Below are positions 39,201 to 45,758 of a stretch of DNA of 64,000 nucleotides, one piece after another. The position numbers and the translations under genes are program-made. Within the stretch, counting starts at the first letter, position 1; the number at the start of each line of letters is the position of its first letter. Below the pieces are notes generated by a model. It worked only from the letters and a program-made list of their open reading frames with translations, ran no database searches and had not been told where the DNA came from. The DNA comes from Acanthosoma haemorrhoidale (taxonomy: Eukaryota > Arthropoda > Insecta > Hemiptera > Acanthosomatidae): assembly GCA_930367205.1 (NCBI GenBank), contig OV884011.1, positions 114,573,866 to 114,637,865 of the forward strand, written 5' to 3'.

Positions 39201-39412
39201 TATACACCCCCAAAAGTAACAAACTATTGTGTTCTTTTTTCTATAGATATTTCGATCCAAAAACCAAAGAACAACATGCAGCTTACGCAGCCGTTGAAGT
39301 GCTTGTCCGCCCAGGTTCTTATAAAAATGCTTCAGAAACTGAATGGGTAACAAAGGAAAGGAATTCTACGTCACTTTCTGCTCTGCTTCTTCGTCTTGAT
39401 CCTCATTTATGA
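7526..39412 (+). CDS. NEURL4: Neuralized-like protein 4 (six NHR domains), 30 coding exons
   Basis: Complete gene, 1,451 residues (human NEURL4 is 1,562). NEURL4 is a RING-less Neuralized relative; the mammalian protein binds the HERC2 ubiquitin ligase and CP110 at centrosomes. All 29 introns are GT/AG with compatible phases. Exons: 7526-7675, 7751-7852, 10311-10424, 12095-12221, 13311-13447, 14017-14127, 14225-14425, 15994-16134, 16237-16333, 16414-16513, 18098-18274, 18386-18476, 19466-19680, 20146-20339, 20529-20609, 20695-20903, 24440-24558, 24814-25064, 25824-25990, 27052-27185, 27366-27456, 27770-27910, 28009-28167, 28711-28893, 31963-32166, 34130-34289, 34365-34489, 37399-37486, 37604-37724, 39247-39412. 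The start is ATG 7526: it has A at -3 and an in-frame TAG at 7520-7522. NHR1-6 occupy residues about 3-160, 201-366, 404-567, 588-755, 789-945 and 1004-1168; the C-terminal region is 1233-1451. No RING cysteines are seen. Introns carry mariner and LINE insertions. Confidence 0.93.
7853..10310 (+). other. NEURL4 intron 2
   Basis: 2.5 kb, AT-rich. Only a short G+C-richer patch at about 9055-9150 stands out. No transposon protein or structured RNA was recognised. Confidence 0.7.
10425..12094 (+). other. NEURL4 intron 3
   Basis: 1.7 kb, AT-rich. A 65-codon minus-strand open stretch at 10626-10823 has no recognisable motif. Nothing else seen. Confidence 0.65.
12222..13310 (+). other. NEURL4 intron 4
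   Basis: 1.1 kb of AT-rich intron without recognisable repeats or coding sequence. Confidence 0.65.
13311..16333 (+). CDS. NEURL4: NEURL4 exons 5-9: linker and NHR domain 2
   Basis: Residues 165-393. Exon 5 is a hydrophilic linker ending [12 protein letters not shown]2 then shows [12 protein letters not shown] (exon 6), [15 protein letters not shown] with TTMTN and [11 protein letters not shown] (exon 7), [20 protein letters not shown] and DLYGM (exon 8), and VTIVD (start of exon 9). The rest of exon 9 is charged linker. This is one of the best-conserved repeats. Confidence 0.92.
13448..14016 (+). other. NEURL4 intron 5
   Basis: About 570 bases of plain AT-rich intron; nothing seen. Confidence 0.65.
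14426..15993 (+). other. NEURL4 intron 7
   Basis: 1.6 kb, AT-rich. 'CATATGTTGAA' is repeated near 15115 and 15138. No transposon protein seen. Confidence 0.65.
16414..19680 (+). CDS. NEURL4: NEURL4 exons 10-13: NHR domain 3 and Thr/Pro linker
   Basis: Residues 394-587. Hallmarks are [15 protein letters not shown] and [15 protein letters not shown] (exon 11), [15 protein letters not shown] (exon 12), [20 protein letters not shown] and [16 protein letters not shown] (exon 13). Exon 13 ends in a low-complexity Ser/Thr/Pro stretch (residues about 568-585) that separates NHR3 from NHR4. NHR2 and NHR3 resemble each other closely (FNNAV, GSIE-GVTTH-PT), as expected of tandem domain duplication. Confidence 0.92.
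16880..17520. repeat. Three-copy degenerate tandem repeat in NEURL4 intron 10 (unit about 230-270 bp)
   Basis: Each copy contains TTAATCAGGAYxTTG followed by 'TTTAATTTTGA' or a close variant; these anchors start at 16959, 17191 and 17457. Other shared blocks: 'TTTTAATGACYTTTKGTAATTATAGTT' (split here as TTTTAATGAC and GTAATTATAGTT) near 16902 and 17401, and 'GAGTTAAAGTT' near 17136 and 17370. The middle copy has lost the TTTTAATGAC block, which explains the unequal spacing. AT-rich and non-coding. Confidence 0.75.
17521..18097 (+). other. Remainder of NEURL4 intron 10
   Basis: AT-rich sequence after the tandem repeat up to the exon 11 acceptor; nothing else recognised. Confidence 0.6.
18477..19465 (+). 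other. NEURL4 intron 12 with a 24-base T run
   Basis: AT-rich. A homopolymer of 24 T lies at about 19323-19346 and could be the poly(A) tail of a very old minus-strand retroposed insertion, but no body is recognisable. Confidence 0.6.
19681..20145 (+). other. NEURL4 intron 13
   Basis: 465 bases of AT-rich intron; nothing recognised. Confidence 0.6.
20146..24558 (+). CDS. NEURL4: NEURL4 exons 14-17: NHR domain 4
   Basis: Residues 588-788. Hallmarks are [18 protein letters not shown] and [14 protein letters not shown] (exons 14-15), TWMLSG (exon 15), [24 protein letters not shown] and [12 protein letters not shown] (exon 16), then VSIVSHVEP in exon 17. The rest of exon 17 is a Ser/Pro-rich linker. 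The intron before exon 17 is 3.5 kb and holds the mariner element. Confidence 0.92.
20904..21419 (+). other. NEURL4 intron 16, part left of the mariner
   Basis: AT-rich intron sequence without recognisable features. Confidence 0.6.
21420..22665 (-). mobile_element. Mariner (DD34D) DNA transposon, about 1.25 kb, in NEURL4 intron 16
   Basis: Near-identical inverted termini lie at 21420-21447 and 22639-22665 (core GTTGGCCAAAAAGTCC, then RTTCRGTTTTT). Length is typical of mariner. I do not see a clean flanking TA on the left, so either the outermost bases have mutated or the termini are slightly misplaced. Confidence 0.93.
21485..22503 (-). pseudogene. Broken mariner transposase
   Basis: Read on the minus strand from ATG 22503. 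Helix-turn-helix regions are recognisable ([44 protein letters not shown]), followed by the catalytic acidic motifs [15 protein letters not shown] and [13 protein letters not shown], with the spacing of the DD34D class. A TGA near 22480 and frame changes near 22470, 22205 and 21945 break the frame, so no active enzyme is made from this copy. The three catalytic Asp remain, which suggests a fairly young insertion. It ends at TAA/TAG near 21485. Confidence 0.92.
22681..22800. repeat. Fold-back repeat next to the mariner
   Basis: Inverted arms start GTTTTTGCTGGAACTG (22690-22710) and end CCAGTTCCAACAAAATA (22780-22797). Between them ACTGCT/GCAGT motifs recur several times in both orientations, so the whole segment can fold. 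It may be a small non-autonomous DNA element. No target duplication was identified. Confidence 0.55.
22801..24439 (+). other. NEURL4 intron 16, part right of the mariner
   Basis: AT-rich. A 13-bp perfect palindromic pair (ATTTGTTATT / AATAACAAAT) lies around 23768-23796. GGTTTATCTCC near 23119 recurs inverted near 23438. No coding sequence seen. Confidence 0.55.
24814..27456 (+). CDS. NEURL4: NEURL4 exons 18-21: divergent NHR domain 5 and acidic linker
   Basis: Residues 789-1003. This is the most divergent repeat. It lacks the FNxA/SxxPL opening of the others but keeps [21 protein letters not shown] (exon 18, in parts), [11 protein letters not shown] and [30 protein letters not shown] (exon 19, in parts), and [15 protein letters not shown] (exon 20). 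Exon 21 encodes an acidic linker rich in Asp and Glu. Exon 19 (25824-25990) is the exon duplicated in antisense at 35592-35755. Confidence 0.88.
25065..25823 (+). other. NEURL4 intron 18 with a G+C-richer dispersed repeat (about 25170-25620)
   Basis: The central 450 bases are less AT-rich than the surroundings. They share a 20-bp identical string at 25327-25346 with 2975-2994. A short inverted repeat (TTCACATTC / GAATGTGAA) flanks 25441-25500. Class unknown. Confidence 0.5.
25798..26660 (+). repeat. Forward arm of a large inverted repeat: NEURL4 exon 19 plus a LINE 3' end
   Basis: This arm comprises the last ~25 bases of intron 18, exon 19 (25824-25990), a stretch of intron 19, and what looks like the 3' end of a LINE. 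A WN-LPPNI-like C-terminal motif is readable near 26380-26400 by comparison with the other arm. The reverse complement of 35005-35785 aligns along its length. Within exon 19, 54 consecutive bases (25903-25956) are identical to 35625-35678. Confidence 0.88.
26661..27051 (+). other. Remainder of NEURL4 intron 19
   Basis: AT-rich intron up to the exon 20 acceptor; nothing recognised. Confidence 0.55.
27457..27769 (+). other. NEURL4 intron 21
   Basis: 313 bases, AT-rich; nothing recognised. Confidence 0.6.
27770..32166 (+). CDS. NEURL4: NEURL4 exons 22-25: NHR domain 6 and polar linker
   Basis: Residues 1004-1232. Hallmarks are [14 protein letters not shown] and [12 protein letters not shown] (exon 22), [12 protein letters not shown] and [14 protein letters not shown] (exon 23), [31 protein letters not shown] and [10 protein letters not shown] (exon 24, in parts), then VCIVG opening exon 25. 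The rest of exon 25 is a polar, probably disordered linker. Confidence 0.9.
28168..28710 (+). other. NEURL4 intron 23
   Basis: 543 bases, AT-rich; nothing recognised. Confidence 0.6.
28894..31962 (+). other. NEURL4 intron 24 with dispersed-repeat pieces
   Basis: 3.1 kb. About 29400-29870 is less AT-rich, and its right half (29630-29860) aligns with 33440-33670 in intron 25. About 31020-31680 contains a distinctly G+C-rich island (31200-31450) in otherwise very AT-rich DNA with TA-repeat runs near 30870-30910. Neither segment has a readable protein. Confidence 0.5.
32167..34129 (+). other. NEURL4 intron 25 with a dispersed-repeat copy (about 33000-33700)
   Basis: 2.0 kb. The segment 33440-33670 aligns with 29630-29860 (shared blocks such as CCATTTCCCC-AAGATA, TTTCCAGT-TAGTT and TAAATGTATG-like ends). 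Minus-strand open stretches at 33005-33487 show no recognised motif. Confidence 0.5.
34130..39412 (+). CDS. NEURL4: NEURL4 exons 26-30: conserved C-terminal region
   Basis: Residues 1233-1451. Seen: [17 protein letters not shown] then [16 protein letters not shown] (a Cys cluster, exons 26-27), [30 protein letters not shown] and ILPGEF (exons 28-29), and a final exon with [17 protein letters not shown] and LLLRLDPHL before TGA 39410-39412. This order matches the NEURL4 C-terminus. The 'AY-T...IRRILD-G' plus '[11 protein letters not shown]' pattern resembles a degenerate ADP-ribosyltransferase-like fold; that reading is inference, not established by the sequence. Confidence 0.85.
34490..35004 (+). 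other. NEURL4 intron 27, left part
   Basis: AT-rich. The stretch 34960-35004 may be the 3' end of the antisense LINE that follows. Confidence 0.45.
35005..36900 (-). mobile_element. Antisense LINE in NEURL4 intron 27, chimeric with a copy of NEURL4 exon 19
   Basis: On the minus strand, 36800-36450 reads RT motifs ([33 protein letters not shown]). A later ORF2 piece ([14 protein letters not shown]) lies near 35940-35880. LINE similarity then stops, and at 35785 the sequence becomes a copy of NEURL4 intron 18 end, exon 19 and intron 19, before returning to a LINE 3' end ([21 protein letters not shown] near 35300). Stops and shifts make it inactive. Confidence 0.8.
35592..35755 (-). pseudogene. 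Antisense pseudo-copy of NEURL4 exon 19
   Basis: The minus strand carries GCAGTAATTTT at 35755, preceded by a pyrimidine-rich acceptor (TTTTTTTCCCAG), and ends AAG|GTTAAAA at 35592, so both splice sites were copied. Identity to exon 19 is roughly 90%, with 54 consecutive identical bases. Single-base deletions and a TAA disrupt the frame. Because it is antisense to the gene it cannot be an alternative exon. Confidence 0.9.
36901..37398 (+). other. NEURL4 intron 27, right part
   Basis: Possible 5' continuation of the antisense LINE up to about 37130, then AT-rich intron to the exon 28 acceptor; no firm motif. Confidence 0.4.
37725..38129 (+). other. NEURL4 intron 29, left part
   Basis: AT-rich with a 10-base G run near 37765; nothing coding. 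Confidence 0.5.
38130..38850 (-). pseudogene. Antisense LINE reverse-transcriptase remnant in NEURL4 intron 29
   Basis: On the minus strand [16 protein letters not shown] is readable at about 38210-38140, the post-RT motif of Jockey-like LINEs. [12 protein letters not shown] near 38795 recalls the RT KAFDT-box. The intervening sequence has many stops and shifts. Identification rests on these two motifs. Confidence 0.55.
38851..39246 (+). other. NEURL4 intron 29, right part
   Basis: AT-rich sequence leading to the last acceptor; nothing recognised. Confidence 0.5.
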
Positions 39413-42400
39413 AATCGCTTGAGAATCTCATCAGAGCAAGCTTTCGATTGGTGCTTTAATGTAATATTACAAACTGATAAGATTTTTAGTTCTAAAAACT
39501 TTTTTTTCATGTTTACAATTGTTTTGTCTATTAAATTATTATTGTTTTTAATAATTTTTTTCAATGGAAAGTACAAAATATCATAATAACAGAAAATCAA
39601 AACAGAAATTTTGCACTTGTGTTTTTTTTCATAATACTATAGCTGTAGAATTCACTCATATATGTAGGTTTTTACTACTGATTTATTTTTAGGTTTATTT
39701 CATTCCTTTTGATATATTTTTCTACAATTTAGCCATGTTTGCTTGTACTTAAATAATTTTATTGTAGAAGAAATTAATTACGATTTTTTAGCAAAAGTGG
39801 ACATCCTTTTTCAAAAACACTGAATTGAAATGAAGACTTTTTTTTTATGATGTTTTATCTTTTCAGTTTCAAATAATTCAGTTTACCTCCAATGTTGTTT
39901 CTTTAAAATTGTAAGATATATTTATAGTCTTAGACCGAGTACGCAATATGTAGATTTTGTTAAAAAAATGGTTATCTTAGAAGTTATATGATAGCACTTA
40001 CCCAAAGACATAAAATATAAGTTATTTGTACATCCATGACAGACCTCTAGAAGTAAGGCCCAAGAATATTTATGAAGTAGTACCAATTAGATTTATTAGG
40101 TACATATAATTGGTGTACTAATAAATAACAATTTACAGTATATTATAACAATCAAAAATTTAAGATTTTATTTTTTGTATGTGTAACTGATTTTCAGTTA
40201 TTTTTTAAGGATGATGGATCTTTTCACATAATTTCAAAAAATTAGATTTTCATATAAAGGTGTAATGTACAGTGTTTTTAAATTAATACTACAAAAAATG
40301 TTTAAAGTTTTATTATTTTATTATATCAGTTTTACTGATAATATTTTTCTATGAAGTTGTATTCTAAATTTTTCACAAATTTTGAGTCCACATCTTAACA
40401 CATATTGTGTTTATTATTAAATGTCTGACTTAACCACGGACACATTGCCTAGCTATATTTCGGAATTAGATACATGAAGTGTACCTTTAATAGCCATACA
40501 TTTCTTAAAACTCTAGCCATAAGCTACTCATCATTATTTTTAATGTTTTTAATAAATTCTATAATGAATTTATGTAAATAAATATTACATTGTTTCATTG
40601 AACCAATGCTAATATTATTTATATACCATTTATTTTGCGGAAAAAAAATGTTTTGCTATCAGTAAATGATTTTGAAAAAGTTAACTAAGTTATTATTTAT
40701 AAAGATTGTTCATAAGTAATGTTTTATTATTATCACCTTCACTAGTATCTCTAGTCACTTATATTAAGCATTATTGCCATTGTGATTTTGTGTATTTTCT
40801 TAAGATTTTTAAATGTCTTTGTATTTATTTCAAAATTGGTTTTTAATATTAATTATTATTTAAATTTATTTGCCTTGAACATAAAATAAAATTTGAATTG
40901 ATTATAAAATTATTTAATATCAACAAGTAGGTTGTATATTAGCTAAGATTTTTTTTATATTCTCATTGCTAATTAATATGGATAATTTTGAATATTCTTT
41001 GAATTCACATTGCTTTTATTGTTCCTTTTTTCAGCATCTAATAAATGATATCTTAATTTTTTCATCTTTCCATAATTTTTTTTTAATTTAATTAAAATTT
41101 CACTTAATTTTTATTAATCTTTGTCAAATTCATAAATTTTGGTAATTTTATATTCTCCATTTAAAAACACGACTCCAACTAAAAGTTAAGCTTTACTTAT
41201 TGACTTAAGCAGTGTGAAGTGTGGTTTTACATTGTCGGAAGTGTTGAACCAATTGTCCCTTTTATCTTTAGCTCTAACTTGTCTTTAAAACGAGAAGTGC
41301 AATATAATAACTAACCAAATGCCATAATAGTTAAGCTGACAAGGAAGAAAAAAAAATGGAACTTAGATAAGAGTCGGTTTCTAGTCTTTAAGATAAGATA
41401 CCTTTTCAGTATCATTATTTTGATTGCTAAATGCATTTTTTTAAATAATCATTCCTTTAGCTCTTGATAAGCTGTTACCACTACTCTTTTTTTTATGTAT
41501 TTTTTATTTAGTTTTATATTTTTAGAGGTAACTAATAATTACTGGATATCTGTATTTTATTGTTGTTATAAATTGTTATATGTATATTATACATATGTAT
41601 GTAACTTCGCACCATTGTGATTATAAAACATCAAATATTAGCATTGTGAATGTTAAACTGAAAAACTCAGAGCTATGATTCCAAAAGTTTTAAATATTCA
41701 AGATGTATTTTTCCAGAGACCGCCAATATCTCAAGCAATCTCCACTTTTCTGCAATCTTTGACTGCCAACTTGTTTGAAATCCTACAAATGCTTTTTCAA
41801 CTGGTAAAATAATAGGTATTTAAATAAGAAAAACTAAGAAGATAATTTATGCAACCTAATTTTGTGAAAAAAAGATTGGAGATTGCTGCTTATGGCACTA
41901 ACCCCTTTATTAAAAGTTCACTGTAAGATTGGACCCAAATTAAATTAATTTATATTAGTAACAATTTTTGTTCATTATTACTCATTTGGTTTTGTATTGA
42001 TAGTTGATGATAAGTCTAATAGTTACATAGAAATAATGCATTAATTATTGATTTTCTTTTAAAGAATTTACTTATGTATTGTATAGTTAGTTTATGATTA
42101 CTATCTTGTCAGGCTTACCAACTAAAATTGTTTTTATATACTCCTATATCTTTGCATAGCGTATAAAGTAAGAGGTTTTAGAACAGAAGCATAACTTTAC
42201 ATATCTTATTCGCACAAAAAAAAAGAAACAATAGATAACACATCGAAGGTATAAAGTTTGATTTTCTAACTTTAGTGCTTAACTCGCTATAGGAACTTTT
42301 AATTATTAAATTAGGAACATCCCACTGAACAGTTTATATTGAACAATTTTTAATTATAAATAAGCTTAGTAATTTTTTAATGGAGTTTATCTGATGCTTA

Positions 42401-43519
42401 CATGACCTAGAGCGTTCATTTCATTCAACAAACATTTTTGTTTTTATAATTGGGACCATTGTTCGTATTTAATCATAAGAGTTGTTAAGCTACTTTTCAA
42501 TTTAATACAAGTTTTTAATAATTTTTCAAAAATTGTTTTAATTTTATATTGCAAGTATTAATATAATATAAAAGTCTGTGATTTCTAAAAATGTTAACAA
42601 AAATAAAATGTATATAAATTGCTGTTGTAATTATGGAATTTAGATTTTTTATTAGTTATTATTAGAATGTGTACTAGGTCTGAGACTTAGAAAAACAGAA
42701 TCGCTGGATTAAACTATTACTGGCATCTGGCATATTATTATCGTTTAATTGTTATATTCTGTTTTGTATAACATGCCGCAGTCTTATGTTAGAATTATAT
42801 CTTGTAAATATTGTGTTCGATGTTTTTCTGTGGTACATGGTAAAGAGTTACAACGATCTCTTTGTACAAAAGAAATTTAGTTTTTCATACATCTTCTCTT
42901 TACCAAAGCCAATTGTGTATTCTTTTTTGTATTTATTGTATTTTAGTATTTATATTTGTAAACATAATGTAAATAAATGATGTTTCAGTTTTCTTTTGTA
43001 TTTTATATATTTGCTGGTATCTTTTCATTTGGAGTAATGTATTGAATTGATTTCTAAAGGATATATTTTTGATTCACTCATTTTATAGCAAGAACTAAAT
43101 TTTTTTAACACGGTTAGCTTCACTAAAAGAATTTCTGTTTTTTTTTATTAAAAAAGGTAAATAAATATATAAAAATAGTAGGCTGTCCCTATTCAGGGTG
43201 TGGAATAAGTTATGAGGGTGAGATTGCATTTTTGATCATTTGGAGCAACCAGTTAAATAAAAAAAAACCTAATTATTTTAATGGATATTTATTATTATAA
43301 CTATTATTTCCCTTTGCAACTCTTAAATAAGTAAACCTTTTGTCAGTACAAAGAATAATCTTGTCAAACATAAGTCCATGACTTTTTACAAACTGTCTGC
43401 ATAGTTATTATCACGATAACTGTCAGTTAAAATTTTACTTTCTTATTTCTAATGATAAAACAGGGCATTTATAAAAGTTCATAAGAGTAACAGTATCTTT
43501 TGTAATGTTTCAATTAATA
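39413..43519 (+). other. NEURL4 3' UTR and intergenic AT-rich DNA
   Basis: AATAAA signals occur at 40551-40556 and 40577-40582, about 1.15 kb after the NEURL4 stop, and others later (for example 40885, 42972). Which is used cannot be told. An imperfect inverted repeat (GCAATCTCCA / TGGAGATTGC) spans 41738-41890. No gene recognised. Confidence 0.5.
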
Positions 43520-43629
43520 CGAGGGTGGTCTAAAAAGTTTCCGACCTAACAAAGCTTTTATTTCACTAGCTTTTATTTATTTTATTATTATCTTCATGTT
43601 GAGATCGGAAACTTTTCAGACCACCTGTG
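43520..43629. mobile_element. 110-bp mariner-type MITE with terminal inverted repeats and TA duplications
   Basis: The left end CGAGGGTGGTCTAAAAAG (43520) and the reverse complement of the right end CACAGGTGGTCTGAAAAG match for about 26 bases with few differences, continuing into TTTCCGAYC. Both sides are flanked by TA (43518-43519 and 43630-43631), the Tc1/mariner target duplication. The interior is too short to code. Confidence 0.85.
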
Positions 43630-43769
43630 TATTATCTCAAGGTCATGTTCATGGTTATCTTGCATAATTTTGTCTATTTCAAATGGTTTAAATTAACATA
43701 ATTGCCTAATTGAATATATATATATATATATATAATTAAAATTATAGTTATTTAATAGAAACAATAATT

Positions 43770-44060
43770 TATAAACACTTAGTACATTCTTTGTTATGGG
43801 GGGATGGGTTGGTTTCTTCACTCCTGGTGGCTTCTCTCTGGTCTTAAATACCTGATCTCTCTCCAGCATCCTGATCTAATAACTGAAGTGAACAAAACTG
43901 GCTGAATGAATGCATGACTCAAACTAAATTTCTTTACTTATTAATCAGCTATTTATTGGCCGTACTTCCCCCATGTGTGGTTTATCGTAAGTTCCTCCTA
44001 GTTTTATACCTAAGGTCTTGACAATACATATTCTGCTCTTCCAACTAACCAGAAATGAAT
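43770..44060. repeat. Dispersed repeat, copy A (second copy in Hsp60 intron 5)
   Basis: Aligns with 52440-52740: shared blocks include ATTTATAA, TACATTCTT-GTT, TGATCTCTCTC-AGCA and C-TAAGGTCTT-ACAA. Both copies have the same orientation. Non-coding, possibly an LTR or LTR-like repeat. Confidence 0.55.
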
Positions 44061-44299
44061 TATTACTTATTATTGTAACATTATATAGATTTTGTGAAAT
44101 ATCTGAAAAGTTATAGGTGGGTAGCCTATACAATAGGTATATGGTAGTAAGCTAACCTGATAAAGGTTTGAAGTAGGATACCCATAGGCCGAGATGGAAT
44201 TTGTTTGGGTGGGGCAAGAGAAAGTAAACTATCCAGTTGGAGCCAAACTTTTCAAAGTTTATTATTAGCTAGATATTTGATTGGAGGATATGCTGAGGT

Positions 44300-44600
44300 G
44301 AAATCTGGAGATTAAAAGAGGCAACCCATATCAGTAACTTGCTGTGGTTTGCAGATATTCTTCTTCTGGTTTCTATTCCCATTTCATTATTACAGGTAAC
44401 CTGGGATCCAAGATATGTGAATTTACGACTTGTTCAAAGAAGTAGGTGCCAAACTGCACTTTCTCACCAGCCCTATGCCTGGTCTGTTCGGATATCATGT
44501 TCTTGGCTGATCTCTAGACCAAGACTTCTTGCTGTTTTCTCTAGAGCAGAAAAGGCGTCTCTAACTCAGGAACACCTTAGTAATAATAATAATAAATGTG
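44300..44600 (-). pseudogene. RTE-like LINE reverse-transcriptase C-terminal remnant
   Basis: The minus strand reads KFTYLGSQVTCNNEMGIETR followed by RRISA at about 44430-44350, matching the 'F-YLGS-...EI--RI' motif after the RT domain of RTE/CR1-like LINEs. LGLEISQE lies just upstream on that strand. It lies 0.5 kb before the Hsp60 start and is not an Hsp60 exon. Confidence 0.65.
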
Positions 44601-45123
44601 ATTCTTAAAAAAAATAGAAAATATGACAAACCACATCTGAACACATTAAGTAAAATTTACTGGCCCCAACTAATATGACCTAGTCATTATTTAGCTACAA
44701 TTACCTTCACCCTTAGTAACCATAATACAATAGAGTTAAATTACTGGTACTTCAAAATGATTCACTGATTCCCAACTTAGCTGTATGTTCTTCATCTTTT
44801 AGCTTACGATTTAAATCTAAGAAATTAGTTTTTAGGTTATACCTTCACACCTCTACTAGAGTAAAGAAGATTAATTATCACACTTTATGAGTTTTGGATA
44901 AAAAAATATATCATGAAATCATTCATAGAATCTTTTATAGTATAGTCAACAATTTAGTTTTTAAATAAATACTTTTGCTAGTCTAGAATTATTATAATTA
45001 ATGTATTTTATAAAAATTGAAGATATTTCCTACCATCTGATTATCATGTGTAACAAATATGGAGCCAAATAGTTTAATTTTTAAAACTTAGTTGAGAATA
45101 TTGTGAATGAAACCTAAGTGAAA
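44601..45123 (+). promoter_or_regulatory. Presumed Hsp60 promoter / 5' UTR region
   Basis: AT-rich. No clean heat-shock element (nGAAnnTTCnnGAAn) could be found; GAA and TTC triplets near 44915-44935 have wrong spacing. The transcription start is unknown. Confidence 0.3.
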
Positions 45124-45758
45124 ATGTTCAATTTACTGTCATCTACATTCCCAAAGGTAATTAATTTTTAACTAGCACCTACCTATTACACAACATCGAT
45201 ACTAGTTTTTGGTTTGTTGAGAAATATACAATATTTTCTTTCAAATGATAATTATCTTTTAAAGTTTTTTTAATTATTCTTAAAAATTTGTTTTTATGAT
45301 AATAAGTGAACTTGGTAAACCTGTAGGCACTGATCTGCTCTAGTATTCCCCCAGATAAAATAGGACTGGCCAGCATATTTGAGGCAACCCCAGGTCTTAG
45401 GGTGAGACCCATGGTTGCCCAAATTTAAAATTGGTCATAATATGACTAAAGAATGAACCTTTTAACTGTACAATGCCAGTATAATAGCTTAAATAGAAAC
45501 AATTCTATAAATTCAAATTGCTGCCCTGTAAAAATAATTTAAAATTAAAATAGGTCTTTAAATATAAAATAAATGTTGTTAACCTTTGAAGATAATTAAA
45601 ATATATAGTTATTTTTTTTAGTAACACCGGTTTCCTTTTAACAGGTATTTAGACGCTTTTATGCCAAAGACATTAGATTTGGTCATGAAGTACGAGCTAA
45701 AATGCTTGAAGGAGTTGATATATTAGCTGATGCCGTTGCTGTTACAATGGGACCAAAG
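45124..45758 (+). CDS. HSPD1: Hsp60 exons 1-2: presequence and first equatorial helix
   Basis: Exon 1 encodes [11 protein letters not shown] and exon 2 continues VFRRFYAKD. The likely cleavage is before AKD, by analogy with human Hsp60 where the mature protein begins AKD. The presequence is short and carries only K11, R14 and R15, but it is amphipathic enough for matrix import. Confidence 0.85.

Noticed and set aside
44339..44608. 89-codon plus-strand frame as an upstream Hsp60 exon
   Set aside because: The minus strand here carries LINE RT motifs, and the true Hsp60 start (ATG 45124 with upstream in-frame stop) joins cleanly to exon 2.
44601..45123. Heat-shock element upstream of Hsp60
   Set aside because: GAA/TTC triplets are present but never with the 2-base spacing required over three units.
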